A DNA stretch of 53,557 nucleotides from Bacteroidaceae bacterium. Lineage in GTDB: Bacteria > Bacteroidota > Bacteroidia > Bacteroidales > Bacteroidaceae. This document shows, piece by piece, positions 40,150 through 51,300 of the stretch. The stretch is from the NCBI GenBank assembly GCA_024401225.1, contig JAKSLM010000016.1:1-53557 (forward strand), in the 5' to 3' direction. Numbering within the stretch: the stretch's first letter is position 1; every line of letters begins with the position of its first letter. The notes beneath the pieces were generated by a model that made no database searches, was not told the origin of the DNA, and saw only the letters and a program-made list of their open reading frames with translations. A program made the position numbers and the translations under genes.

Positions 40150-43100
40150 TTATTTGTCGTAGCCAAAATTATACCATGCCTTCATAACGAGACGTTTGGT
40201 GCGGTATTCACCGTACTGGCGTATCTCGTTGTCCTTCAGCACTCGGAAGGTTTCGTTGATGCAACCTTCACCACACACATCTTCTGGGTCGAGGATGTAT
40301 CGTAACTCTTCTGTTGTCAAGCCGTAGAGGTGAGCGAAGATAGCATCAAGTTCTGCCTGCCATACTGCACGCTGATCTGGATTGTAGATGAAAGGTTCTT
40401 TCTCACGGAGCTGTGGAATAACAATTTGTTGCTCTGAAGAGAGTTCTTGGTACAACTCTTCTGCCCATTCATCAAGGTCATGATTAAAATAGCACAGTTT
40501 AATTACACGTTTAACAATCTCCCATGACATTGTCGATGATATTTGCTCTTTTTTGAGGACGGGGAATTGCTTGACAAAGAAGGTACTCATATTTATACCT
40601 CCGAGTTTCTGCCTAACCACAAAATCAAATGTCAGTGATGAAAGCATTCCTTGAAGAATTGCAATATCATATGTACTTCTTTCGCTATACATTAAGGTTA
40701 TACTATTTCCTGAACATGATTTTCTTGGCATAATTGAAGAAATAAATGTTCTACTATCTACACTTCTTGTAATTACACGAAAACCGAAGAACCAATTATG
40801 ATTCCATTTCCATAAAACTTTCCCCTTAGAATTCTTCTTGATTAATTTTCCTTCTACAACATCTTTGTCAACCCAGTACCATGATACAATAGACGATTGG
40901 GGATCTTTATACTCATTTTCTGTAGGGGAAGGTATAGCATTAGGCCTTCTATCACTAATAGGCCAGGTACCGAAATGATGATTGTACAAATAAATCATCT
41001 TTCCCTCGTACAATGGAACAAAGAATTGTTTACCCTTAAAGAAAACCCCATCCTTAAACTCATAGCCATTTTCAATTAATTGCTTGTATGTTCTAAAATA
41101 ACCAGAATCATTGGTCATATGGTACATACTTGATGTCCGATATTCCCATGGATTCTCTTCAGTAATCTCGTTTTGTAAGATTTGAGAATTCTGATATATT
41201 TTCTTTGTAATTCTTGCGTCTCGTTCAGTTCTGAATGTTGGGCATGTAGTAGTATTTGGATTTAATTTGGCTATTTCGGTAGTTTTTATTCTATATATTC
41301 GATTGGGATCTGAGAGATGATCAATTCTTGTTAAATAAAAACCACACGATACATCACGAGGCAATAATGACTTATTAGCTGCAGTTAGCAAACAGAACTT
41401 GAACATACGGTGTATATCAAACAGTCCTTCTCTATTCTCAAAATCAAATAAAGATACAAGACGATTTTCTTTTACCAGTTTGGCAAAAAAATCTTTATTT
41501 GAATCATTTGTGGCAATACCTGTAGGAATGACCATACCCCATGAATCTTTTGAAAACTCTGCGCATAGTTCAGCAAATAACAAGTATAAATCAACATCAC
41601 GGATTTCTGCACAATTAAACCTTCCACAGAAACGTACGAAGTTACTGTAGAAACCATTTTCAATCAAATCCTCACAATAAGATTTAAATAACTCGCTATC
41701 TTCAGTTTGAAGATTGTCTATCATTTTTTTTCTTTTTGAGGCGGGTGATGCATTTGCTATATCTGTACGACCATGTTTTGCAAACCATTCTTCATCCTCA
41801 ATTTTTATTTTATCCCATGGTGGATTTCCACACATAACGTCAAATCCTCCATCATAAGCAAATACGTCAGGAAATTCAATGCACCAATGGAAAAAACCAA
41901 ATTTTTTGGACATTCTTGATACTTCATGTTTGAAAGAAGCTTCTATTGGTTTATAATCAATTGTCGGATTGGTAGTTTGTTTGATTTCTTCGAGAGCTTG
42001 ATATACGGTTCTTGTGTATGGAATAGACCGGCTTATCTTAGAAATTCCTTCTACACTAAATGTCAAATCTGTTAACTTAAATTGTTTGTAAAATGCATAC
42101 GTGTAAATATCACATGCTCTTCTTAAACATTTAACTCTTGGTGAAATCATTAATGATTCCCAGCGATTTTGCTTTTGTCTTGACTCTTCCAGATTGTCTT
42201 CTGGCATTAATGAGATTTCTTTAACTAATTCTGCTAGACCAATTTGCTCTTCGCTGATTCCATACATTACATTTTCATTGTCAAATAAAGACATTTGGAC
42301 GCCTGCAATTTGCGCATCTTTTAGCATCTTAACATCTTTAAGTGCTTCTGCGTTTAAATTCTTGATAGCCTTTAGCGACTCTTTGCTATCTGCAGAAAAT
42401 GCCTCGTTTGGAACTCCGTCAAGAAGCATGTCAAGATCTGTTACACCAACTACGGAGTTACCGCAACGAATATGATGGTCAAGGAATGACAGAGGCTTGC
42501 CAGCACAATAACCTTCAATCCAAAGCACCACCTTACACAGTTCTACAGCATCAGGATTGTAATCGACTGCATAGACACACTTCTGAATAACGTCACGAAG
42601 AGCCTCACGGTAATCAAGTGATGCAGGATTATCTTCACCGGTGCGGATGGTGCAGACATACCATGCAATAGTACGAGCCATAGCAAGAACGATATGACCA
42701 GAACCACTGGCAGCATCGCACACCTTCATGTTAAGGAGAGTTTTAACCTTCTCTTCCTTAGTGGCGCATGAAGCTATCTTCTCTTCAACAACAGGGATGA
42801 GGGTTGTCTTGATAAGACTCTGAACGAGGTCAGGACGAGTGTAGTAACTACTCGTACTCTGGCGATCGAGACCACCAACAAAGCCGAAGTCCCAGTTAGG
42901 CGCTTCCATTCCCTTTGTTATGAATGGACGCTTCTCCAATATTCCCTCATAGACAGAACCAAACTCCTCAACGTCGAGAGAGGAATAATTTATCTTCACT
43001 CTCTGTCCTTTTTCATCAGTAAACTCGTTGAGGGCAGCAAAGGCTGTAAGCAGAGAATCGTTGCTGATTCTGCAATCCTTAAGATAGTGAAGCGTATCAC

Positions 43101-44259
43101 TATCGAACAGTACACCTCCAAGAGGCTTGATGCCAAGCGGTTCACCAAACTTTTCATTCTCAAAAAGTCGGAAAGTGTCCATCAATCCCTGCCAAAGGTC
43201 GAAATAATGACGTTGGCGAAGATACATGAGCTCACTCTTCTTGCGAAGACGGGTAGCGGCATAGTACTGTTTATATATTTCCTGAAGTTTGCACAGACGT
43301 TTATAGTCCTCATGCTCAGGAGCAGGAATCTGATATACGAGTCCTCTTTCTTCAATGATGAAAAGGAATAGGAGTCGGTAGATGAAGTGTATCAGTTCTT
43401 TGTTAAGTTCTACAGCGGAGAATCTTCCGTCAAGTAAAGCATTGCGTAATGCTTCATTTCCTTCACCATTACCCCTTACAGCTGCACGACCGATTGTTTC
43501 CATGGTACGCTGGACAGCCATAGAAAGACCGTTGCGAATACGGTTGCCACTCTCGATGCTCATGTTGAAGTAACGTTCCATGATGCACTGTTCGTCACCG
43601 CTGACACGGAAACGAGTAGCATGGAGCAGTCGGAACATAAGGCAGAACTCCGTATATTTGTCCTCTTCAAGCATACGCTGGAGGTCAAACTCAATGTATG
43701 TCAACTTGACCAACTGTCCGGTATTGCGAAGAATACGCAGTACGCGACCATTTGCAACAATGCCATAGACATTCTCAGTGTTGTTGAGATACTCCAGCAT
43801 AGTTGCATGAGGTGACTTCTTACGCATAGCACCTTTGGCACGATAATCCAGAGAACACTTGTCAAGGGTGTCTATATCAGCATCACCAGTCTTATCCCCG
43901 ATAACGATGATAGGCAGATTCTTCAAATCCTGGCAGATATGAGAAATCTCAAATGAAGAGCCATTAACTAGTGTGCTTGAGGTTTGGCGTGTCAGTTCAT
44001 AGCCAAGGCAAGAGAACAGGCGTTCCATCAGTTCACGAGAACGTCTGGTACCATAAGGATCGCCAGCAGCGCTACGCTCATTGAAGAACTTCCAATCGTT
44101 GCGGAAACTACTCCAAACATAGTCAATAGTATGCTGTACAGGAGCATCAAGACCAAAGTCCTGCTCGCTGTTACCCTTCAAGGTGTTGTCCGTCTCTATG
44201 CTGTGCAGTATGTCATCAGAGAGGAAATGATCGTATATATGTATGCTTGTATATTCCAT
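40150..44259 (-). CDS. Eco57I/PglX-like class I adenine-specific DNA methylase
   Basis: A 1369-aa methylase. SAM-binding motif I is KVCDAASGSGHIVLA near 511-525, just after the YYTRPDLV entry motif near 465-472, and the catalytic motif IV is CGNPPWDK near 809-816. The type and size match PglX of BREX, DrmMI of DISARM and type IIG Eco57I enzymes. A separate nuclease domain is not obvious in the N-terminus. It likely marks host DNA (N6-adenine) as self. The region from about residue 636 to 1213, which has motif IV and the target-recognition part, is much poorer in G+C than the rest of the gene, a sign of segmental exchange. Confidence 0.9.
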   Translation of the reverse strand: MEYTSIHIYDHFLSDDILHSIETDNTLKGNSEQDFGLDAPVQHTIDYVWSSFRNDWKFFNERSAAGDPYGTRRSRELMERLFSCLGYELTRQTSSTLVNGSSFEISHICQDLKNLPIIVIGDKTGDADIDTLDKCSLDYRAKGAMRKKSPHATMLEYLNNTENVYGIVANGRVLRILRNTGQLVKLTYIEFDLQRMLEEDKYTEFCLMFRLLHATRFRVSGDEQCIMERYFNMSIESGNRIRNGLSMAVQRTMETIGRAAVRGNGEGNEALRNALLDGRFSAVELNKELIHFIYRLLFLFIIEERGLVYQIPAPEHEDYKRLCKLQEIYKQYYAATRLRKKSELMYLRQRHYFDLWQGLMDTFRLFENEKFGEPLGIKPLGGVLFDSDTLHYLKDCRISNDSLLTAFAALNEFTDEKGQRVKINYSSLDVEEFGSVYEGILEKRPFITKGMEAPNWDFGFVGGLDRQSTSSYYTRPDLVQSLIKTTLIPVVEEKIASCATKEEKVKTLLNMKVCDAASGSGHIVLAMARTIAWYVCTIRTGEDNPASLDYREALRDVIQKCVYAVDYNPDAVELCKVVLWIEGYCAGKPLSFLDHHIRCGNSVVGVTDLDMLLDGVPNEAFSADSKESLKAIKNLNAEALKDVKMLKDAQIAGVQMSLFDNENVMYGISEEQIGLAELVKEISLMPEDNLEESRQKQNRWESLMISPRVKCLRRACDIYTYAFYKQFKLTDLTFSVEGISKISRSIPYTRTVYQALEEIKQTTNPTIDYKPIEASFKHEVSRMSKKFGFFHWCIEFPDVFAYDGGFDVMCGNPPWDKIKIEDEEWFAKHGRTDIANASPASKRKKMIDNLQTEDSELFKSYCEDLIENGFYSNFVRFCGRFNCAEIRDVDLYLLFAELCAEFSKDSWGMVIPTGIATNDSNKDFFAKLVKENRLVSLFDFENREGLFDIHRMFKFCLLTAANKSLLPRDVSCGFYLTRIDHLSDPNRIYRIKTTEIAKLNPNTTTCPTFRTERDARITKKIYQNSQILQNEITEENPWEYRTSSMYHMTNDSGYFRTYKQLIENGYEFKDGVFFKGKQFFVPLYEGKMIYLYNHHFGTWPISDRRPNAIPSPTENEYKDPQSSIVSWYWVDKDVVEGKLIKKNSKGKVLWKWNHNWFFGFRVITRSVDSRTFISSIMPRKSCSGNSITLMYSERSTYDIAILQGMLSSLTFDFVVRQKLGGINMSTFFVKQFPVLKKEQISSTMSWEIVKRVIKLCYFNHDLDEWAEELYQELSSEQQIVIPQLREKEPFIYNPDQRAVWQAELDAIFAHLYGLTTEELRYILDPEDVCGEGCINETFRVLKDNEIRQYGEYRTKRLVMKAWYNFGYDK

Positions 44260-44265
44260 AGGGAT

Positions 44266-45435
44266 TTATTTGGTGGAGTTGTCGGAAAGCTCGGAATTAT
44301 CCTTTGTTGACGTTTCCGTTTCGTTTTCAATTTCCTCGATAGTAGGAATGCTGGAGCGTATAGAGTCTGCAATTCTTTGCGTTTCATACTCACTGACTCC
44401 AAGAGGCTGAGTCATTCCACGAAGAGTATATCTTACTTTCTTCTCGCTCTTTGTACGACACAAGAGCAGACCGATTGAAGGATTGTCTTCAGGAGTCTTG
44501 ATGAAATCATCAATAAGTGAAACGTAATAGTTGAGTTTGCTGACATATTCAGGTTTGAACTCTGTTGTCTTGAGTTCTATACCTACATAACGATGTTGCT
44601 TCAGATGATACATCAGCAAGTCAATGATTGCTTCATCATCCTCAGGGTCGAGATGCACCTGATGCCCTACGTATGCAAAACCACGTCCCATCTCAGTAAG
44701 GAATTCAGTGATTTTCCTTACAAGTTGGTTTTCAAAATCAGTCTCACGCTTTACCGTGGACATATCTACAAAACCGAGATTGTAAGGGTCTTTGAACATC
44801 TGGACCACGAGGTCAGAGTCAGGAGCGGGTAAAGTCGTATGGAAATTGTTAATGGCTGTGCCCTGTCTGTGATAGAGATCGCTGTCAACCTGCAAGAGCA
44901 TTATATCCCTTGACCAACCTTCCTGCGCAGTCTTTATGATGTAGAAAGCCCGTTCATCATCAGACAGATTCTTTGACAACAAGGAAATATGATGATACCA
45001 TGTTATTTGTGCTAATGGCAGTTGCATGAACTGTTCTCCAGCTTTCTCCAGAAGAGCAGGCATATTTGCAGATGCCTGTGGTAATTCGGCAAGCGTGGCT
45101 TGCCAAATTGACTTGTCTCGTATTTTGGCAAGTGGCACTTGCCAAAATGGGAAATCGGGATAAGACTCCGCAAAGCGCTTCATACTGCGCAGGTTACGTT
45201 CAGAATAGCCACTATCATTGCCAAACTCTCTAATCAAATCCTCTGACAGCATCTTTATGACACCAGTCCCCCATCCCTGCTCTTCTTGTTTGCGTATAAT
45301 CTCTCTTCCCAAAGAGAAGTAATGAGCCAGATTAGAGGCATTAAGCTGCATGACGGCTTTCATCCTCATCTTGCGTATGCTCAGGATGATTTCATTGCGC
45401 CATTCTTTATATGTATTTACTGATATTTCTTTCAT
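44266..45435 (-). CDS. DUF1016 (YhcG) PD-(D/E)XK nuclease
   Basis: A 389-aa protein. The N-terminal half (RIVRKQEEQGWGTGVI-like segment EIIRKQEEQGWGTGVIKM, then LSEDLIREFG and SERNLRSMKRFAESYPDF) is the DUF1016 helical domain. The C-terminal half is a PD-(D/E)XK nuclease with IIDLLMYH near 268-275 and VGIELKTTEF near 282-291; Asp and the ELK triad lie there. Between them, residues about 95-120 come from two in-frame palindromes (WQVPLAK and WQATLAE). Proteins of this family are often found with restriction or toxin genes. It lies 6 nt before the methylase gene in the operon. Confidence 0.9.
   Translation of the reverse strand: MKEISVNTYKEWRNEIILSIRKMRMKAVMQLNASNLAHYFSLGREIIRKQEEQGWGTGVIKMLSEDLIREFGNDSGYSERNLRSMKRFAESYPDFPFWQVPLAKIRDKSIWQATLAELPQASANMPALLEKAGEQFMQLPLAQITWYHHISLLSKNLSDDERAFYIIKTAQEGWSRDIMLLQVDSDLYHRQGTAINNFHTTLPAPDSDLVVQMFKDPYNLGFVDMSTVKRETDFENQLVRKITEFLTEMGRGFAYVGHQVHLDPEDDEAIIDLLMYHLKQHRYVGIELKTTEFKPEYVSKLNYYVSLIDDFIKTPEDNPSIGLLLCRTKSEKKVRYTLRGMTQPLGVSEYETQRIADSIRSSIPTIEEIENETETSTKDNSELSDNSTK
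45083..45148. repeat. Two AATT-type palindromes inside the intact DUF1016 gene
   Basis: 45083-45109 (12-bp arms, one mismatch, 3-nt centre) and 45122-45148 (13-bp perfect arms around one base). Both are 27 bp and are read in frame as IWQATLAEL and FWQVPLAKI. Confidence 0.9.
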
Positions 45436-45440
45436 TTGGA

Positions 45441-48320
45441 TTAACCGATTTTGGGGATGAATACGTATGCAGCTATGACATCCATAGGCAGTACAGGTTC
45501 TACGACCTGGTACTCAGATGCTTTCAAGTATGTGCGATACTTAGTGAATGCTTCCACCAAGTGTGACGCACGTTCCATAGCTATGTCATCAGTGTGAAGT
45601 CGAAGAGTTGCTTCGTCGTTTGCCCATTCCGTTGCACGAGTAAGAATGTTCTTCTGAGCTGCAATATCTACACTGCCAGAAGCCTGTGCGTTAAGAAACA
45701 GTTCGCGTGATTCTTCCTGTGAGAGAAAATCGTGATCTTCGATTTTTCCACGATAACCTATGAATATCATTTCTTCTCCAACAAGTTCGCGTTCAGTGAT
45801 TTTTTTATCCCTGATAACACTACGGACACGCATAAGAAGGATTGACGTTCTCTTCTTTACTTCTGATGTTTCCATCACCATAGCACGGCAAGCAGCCAAA
45901 TCACCGCCATTGATAGAGTCATTTACAACTCCTCGTGACAGATCTTCTACGAAGGTATGGTTACGACCAATATACATGTAGTGCTTTGGTGTAGGTGAGG
46001 CAAAGGATATGCGCACAAGTCCTTTGCTGTTCGCTACATCCTTGAAATAATGCCTTAGTCCTGCAGGAAGGTCAAGCAATTGGAAACTATAGCATAACGG
46101 TGCATCATGCTTTACGTTTACCTCGGCATTCTCCAACTGAGAAATAACGAAACGGCATGTATCATCAACTCCACCAATGACATTTCTTGCTTCATTAAGT
46201 GTCGTTGTGAGACGAGTAGGATCCATCTGCCTTGTGTTGTGGGCAAAATAGGTATGAGAAAGTTTCTCGTTCTCAACCATCTTCTTCAACTGAATCTCAC
46301 GTTCTTCCTCCTGCTGCCGCAACCATTCCGTATCATTGTCAAACAGGGATAGCTGCATGTAGTCAGATTGTGTAGGAGCCTTAGCATCGAAGATTCGCTG
46401 CATAATGGTTTCCATGAGGGTTTCATCATTATCAGCGATAGGCAGATATACACCAAGACGCTTACGGATTTCCTCTTGTTTCTTGTAAAGGATATTGAGG
46501 ACTATATCGTCAACAGGATTGTTCTTTGCATGAAGTGTAGAGATAAGCACCTCATTGGCAGTCTGACCGAAACGGTCAATACGTCCATTACGTTGCTCCA
46601 TACGGTTAGGGTTCCAAGGGAGATCATAATGGATAACCGCCTCGAATCCTTGCTGAAGGTTGACTCCTTCTGAAAGGCAGTCTGTACAAACGAGTACATG
46701 ACGTTCTTCCTTTGCAAGAATATCAATCTTCATCTTGCGCTCTTCGTCAGACAAGCGGCTCGTAATAGTGTCAACGACAACTTTCTTAAGTTTCTTGTCT
46801 TTAGAGAGTTGTTCTGCAATATACTTTCCAACATATTCAGCTGTTTGGATATACTGACAGAACACAATAGGGTTCATGCCACTGTTGAGAGAAGCTTTTA
46901 CCACATTGAAAGCCTGTTTGACTTTCTCGTCAGTATCGGTTTCCTTGATATGTTCAAGAGTACGAATAAACTCCTTGAACTTCTGTTTGTCATCAGCAGC
47001 AACCTTCTCCAGAGCATCAGGCATGACATCGTCAGAGTTAAGCAAGTCCTTCAGGTGGTCATTGAAAGAATATACCTTATCTGTAGTATCATCTGTTTCT
47101 GAATCAGAAGAATCGGATGCCTTGTCTATTTTGTTCTGCAACATACTGATACCTGCATCAGGACTCGACATTACACCTCGCATGAGAGCGAGGAGATCCC
47201 AATAGATATAGCGTTGCTTGCGCTTATCTTCACCTTTTACGAGTTCAAGACCACTCTTGATGTACTTGATAATACTTCCAAGGAGATTGTGATATTCAGG
47301 CTTATATGAGTATTCATCACCATCAATCATAACACGCTCAGGGAAAACAACTTCATTTCCGAGATATTGCTTGATGTCTGCACGGCGACGCTGCACAAAG
47401 TATTGTGAAAGTTCCTCACGCTCCTTTGCTGTTTCAAGGCTGTAGTGCTCAAACTTAGGATTAAGCAGTCCTATGAGTGACTGAAATTCCTCAGTCTGAC
47501 CACTATGAGGGGTAGCAGTAAGGAGCACCATCTGCTGACTAGGTTTCTCTGATAGGTCTTTGAGAAGTCGATAACGCTGTTGTTGATATTTCGTTCCACC
47601 TGCAGGTCTTGCACAAGTATGTGCTTCATCAACAATAACAAAGTCGGGGCAATGGTCGAGGAATATATTGCGACGATTGTCCTGTTTGATATAGTCTATT
47701 GATATTACCTGGAATGGAATATCTCGGAATATGTTCTGGTCGGCACGAAGTTTCTTCTCCAATCTGCTGACTGTAGAAGATCGAATGATCTCTGCATCAA
47801 GTCCGAACTTATCTTTTATTTCATTCTGCCATTGCTCACAAAGATGCGGAAGACAGACAACTGCAAAGCGGTTAATCTCTCCACGGTCAAGAAGTTCTTT
47901 GGCAATAAGAAGTGATTCCAATGTCTTGCCAATACCTACGTCATCAGAGATAAGCAAGCGTATTTTCTCTTGCTTAAGGGCAAGAATGAGAGGAACCATC
48001 TGATATGGGCGCGGTTCAAACGAGAGTCTGCCAAGGCACTGGAATGGTCCGGCTATGTCACGGAATGACAGGCGGCAAGCATTGTAAAGTATCTGTGCAG
48101 CAGACTTATAGCTATACTTGTTTATATCGTCAACGGATGGACGGCGGAAATTATAAGACTTTATATCAAGGTTATCACCATAAAGGGGACGAAAAAGACC
48201 AATGGTCTCTGCATCTGTTCCTCCCAAAGGCTTGATGACAAGAAGTTCGTCGTTCTCGGATTGATGTACAACCCAAGGACGATTACGAAATTCTACGAGT
48301 GTGCCGGTTTTGAAATCCAT
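45441..48320 (-). CDS. SNF2/RapA-like helicase (DrmD-like)
   Basis: A 959-aa ATP-dependent DNA translocase. An N-terminal small beta part (MDFKTGTLVEFRNRPWVV) precedes the SNF2 motor: Walker A SDDVGIGKT near 124-132, the DEAH box VDEAH near 226-230, LLTATPHSG near 270, and the C-terminal motor with QRNGRIDRFGQ near 574-584. Length and layout match DrmD of class 1 DISARM and other defence-linked SNF2 proteins. No nuclease motif is evident. It lies 9 nt after the large helicase gene and 5 nt before DUF1016 in the operon. Confidence 0.9.
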   Translation of the reverse strand: MDFKTGTLVEFRNRPWVVHQSENDELLVIKPLGGTDAETIGLFRPLYGDNLDIKSYNFRRPSVDDINKYSYKSAAQILYNACRLSFRDIAGPFQCLGRLSFEPRPYQMVPLILALKQEKIRLLISDDVGIGKTLESLLIAKELLDRGEINRFAVVCLPHLCEQWQNEIKDKFGLDAEIIRSSTVSRLEKKLRADQNIFRDIPFQVISIDYIKQDNRRNIFLDHCPDFVIVDEAHTCARPAGGTKYQQQRYRLLKDLSEKPSQQMVLLTATPHSGQTEEFQSLIGLLNPKFEHYSLETAKEREELSQYFVQRRRADIKQYLGNEVVFPERVMIDGDEYSYKPEYHNLLGSIIKYIKSGLELVKGEDKRKQRYIYWDLLALMRGVMSSPDAGISMLQNKIDKASDSSDSETDDTTDKVYSFNDHLKDLLNSDDVMPDALEKVAADDKQKFKEFIRTLEHIKETDTDEKVKQAFNVVKASLNSGMNPIVFCQYIQTAEYVGKYIAEQLSKDKKLKKVVVDTITSRLSDEERKMKIDILAKEERHVLVCTDCLSEGVNLQQGFEAVIHYDLPWNPNRMEQRNGRIDRFGQTANEVLISTLHAKNNPVDDIVLNILYKKQEEIRKRLGVYLPIADNDETLMETIMQRIFDAKAPTQSDYMQLSLFDNDTEWLRQQEEEREIQLKKMVENEKLSHTYFAHNTRQMDPTRLTTTLNEARNVIGGVDDTCRFVISQLENAEVNVKHDAPLCYSFQLLDLPAGLRHYFKDVANSKGLVRISFASPTPKHYMYIGRNHTFVEDLSRGVVNDSINGGDLAACRAMVMETSEVKKRTSILLMRVRSVIRDKKITERELVGEEMIFIGYRGKIEDHDFLSQEESRELFLNAQASGSVDIAAQKNILTRATEWANDEATLRLHTDDIAMERASHLVEAFTKYRTYLKASEYQVVEPVLPMDVIAAYVFIPKIG

Positions 48321-48329
48321 ATTTGCTAA

Positions 48330-51300
48330 TTAGTTTACCGGAGTGAATATATCAGGGTGACTGTTGATGAACTCTTCAAGAGGTGTTGCGTAATGCCAGG
48401 CAAGTACAACGAAACCTGCATCTTCGAGAACTTCACGTTTGTGGCGGTCATCTTCTTGAACTTCTGGGCGGTCATGTGGAGTGCCATCACAGAATATGAC
48501 AATGCGATTGCCATACATAAAGTCTGGCTGTACATAGTATTCGTCAGGGAACATCGGTTGCGCCTTGTCTGGAAGACGTAAACGATGATCATGAAGATAC
48601 TTTAAGAACTCATATTCTGTCGAACTGTTGTGGTCACGCTCTGCTTCAAGAATACGATACTGCTCATCATAGCTTGTCTCAACACCTGCATGATGTACCT
48701 CTACGGTAGCCTGTTGCATTATCTTCAATGCAGAGTATATCTTGCGAATATCTATCTCCGGATGGAAAGGTTGATTATAGTAATTGAGCAAATTACTGTA
48801 GTCTGCCGGAGTCAGACTATTCAGTTCATCTGGCGTAAGATCTTTCTTCTTACCAAAGCATATCTCATAAGCTCTTGCAACGACCTCACGGTATGAGTCT
48901 GGCTCCTTAACTAGTCTGTCAAGTACACCAAGTGAACCTTCTGCATTCTCATAGATGAATACATTCGGAACATTACCTTCACCCATAACATCTGCACCGA
49001 TTTCACTTCCTTCTACTTGGAATACATCCTCTATAGCTTGCTTGAAAGCATACAAGAATGTGCGAACAGCTCCCTTATCTTGTAAGAGGAGAGCTTGCAA
49101 TGGCTGAATATAGATTGCATTGGCAGTAGTTTCAGTAAACAGTTTGACGAATTTTACATTTTCTGCTTTTTCTGAATGTTGTTCTTGTTCGGTTCGAATC
49201 TTCGCCAAATCATTATTACTTATCCAAATTCCTGTTTTTGTGTCAAAAGCAAAACCATTGCTGCTATCATCATTGCGTGATTCGAGGATGTAAGTAATAC
49301 GGCATGATGGAATATAGCGTATGTTTGCAAGATGCTGACCGTTACTCTTCAGTTCCATCTCATGAATGGTACGAGGGTCATCACTGGAGAAGAAGGTCTT
49401 TGTCTGATAGTATTTGCGATTACGCTCTTCTTCCTGACAAGTGATCTTCTCCCGTTCTGTAGCAACCATGTCTTGCGCCTGTATGCAAGTTCCCGGAATC
49501 AGTTTAGCCAAGCCATCAAGGGATTCTCCTGTTATTATGTCAGTATGGTGTTCGCTACTCTCCTGATCCTTATAGACGACACCAGTCTTCGGATTGTAGA
49601 AGAATTTGTGGCTAAGAGGATCTTGGGTAAGTAACATACGGCTGATACGGAACTTTCCTCCATTGTTGTATATAATGTTCTGCGGTCCAAACTCACTTAA
49701 GGCAAGTGACTTTGGACGGCTGAGAAACTCAACGGCATCACTCTTATACTGGAGCATGGCACGCTGAGGGAGTTTTGTAAAGTTGTAACCTGGAAGGAAT
49801 CCTTCACTGGCAAGGTAACGATAAGGGTAGAACTCATTTTCTTCCCTGTTCTTACCTTGATTTACTCCAAGAAGCATGTCACGCTGATTCTCACCACGAG
49901 CCTGACGCATGTGTGCATCACGCTTCTCCTGAGAACTTTCACCGTATGTACGATCATTGATGATACGGCTTGCTTCCTCTATCTGAGTCTGAGCTTGCTT
50001 ATAAAGGGCACGCCAACGGTCAAGTGAATGGTCAAAATCATTTTCATATGAATTTAGGATGTTATCTATCCATGTATCTGTAAACCAACGAGGAGATTCT
50101 GACTCCATCCTTTCAGAAAGGAAGGTATCTGACATTACCTTCTTGAAAACATCTTTGATTTCTTGCTTACGTTCTACTGATAGTCTAAGATGAATACGAA
50201 CTTCGTCAAGCAACGTGATATTGTTGATGTCACTGTAGTCAACAAGTTTTGATACACCATCAGACAGTTGAGGGATTGGGCAGAGTGACAAGATGGTTGA
50301 ATGAAGGTGTGTGCGGAACAGTTCTTCATTTACCAATTCCATACGTGGTGCCTTTACTTCACCCTTAACCATCTTCTCTGGATTGTGAAGATAGAAATTC
50401 TCGTGTGAGTTACGAGGACGGCAATATGTATAGACAAGTGCTGCCTGACCACTACGTCCAGCACGACCTGCACGCTGTGTATAGTTGGCAGGAGTTGGTG
50501 GTACGTTACGCATACCTACAACTGACAAATCCTTTATATCAATACCAAGCTCCATTGTAGGGGAACAGTATAAAACAGGGAACTTTCCTTCGCGGAACTC
50601 CTGTTCACGCAATTCACGTTCTTCCTTTTGTACTTGACCTGTATGGTCTTTCGCTTCAAGATTAACAGAGCCAAGAGGTATGTTCTGGTAGAAATTCTGG
50701 AAGTATCGGTTTGGATGATAGACAAGTTGATCGTATTCAGCGAGTACCCTGATACGAGTCATATCACGACGTTGAGTCTCTTTGTCACCAGCTTCCCATA
50801 ATACAGAACCATAGTCTAACTGATAAGTCCCGTCACCATTGTCAATGATATAGTTCTCCAAGACATGGAAGAGTCGCTTCATGTAATCAATGTATGCTTC
50901 TTCACTGCCAAGAGGAATGTTTACGTTATGCTTGTTGAGGTAATCTTTTACAAATGTTGCGAGTTTACTCCTATAGCCACCGCTTTCAAGGTTGAAATCG
51001 TTTCTGCGACGTGGCTTGACAAGGAAAAGTTCATGATAAGTGTCTATCCTGTCGTTTTCATCAAGAGTCCAAGGTTTCTTGAGATTATCACGAATAGCCT
51101 TCATTGTATCTTTTACTTCTCCTTCCTTTCGGTCTGGTGTATAGATACAAAGTTTGTGACGGAAGAAGTCAAGAATCTGAATAATGAATTCTTCTTTTTC
51201 TTCGTCATTGAGTCCTTCTAATTCTTCAACATCGTAAAGACGGTCAGAATCATTGTCGCCAGTTATCTCGTCATGAAGATATTTATAGTTGATGTTCAGA

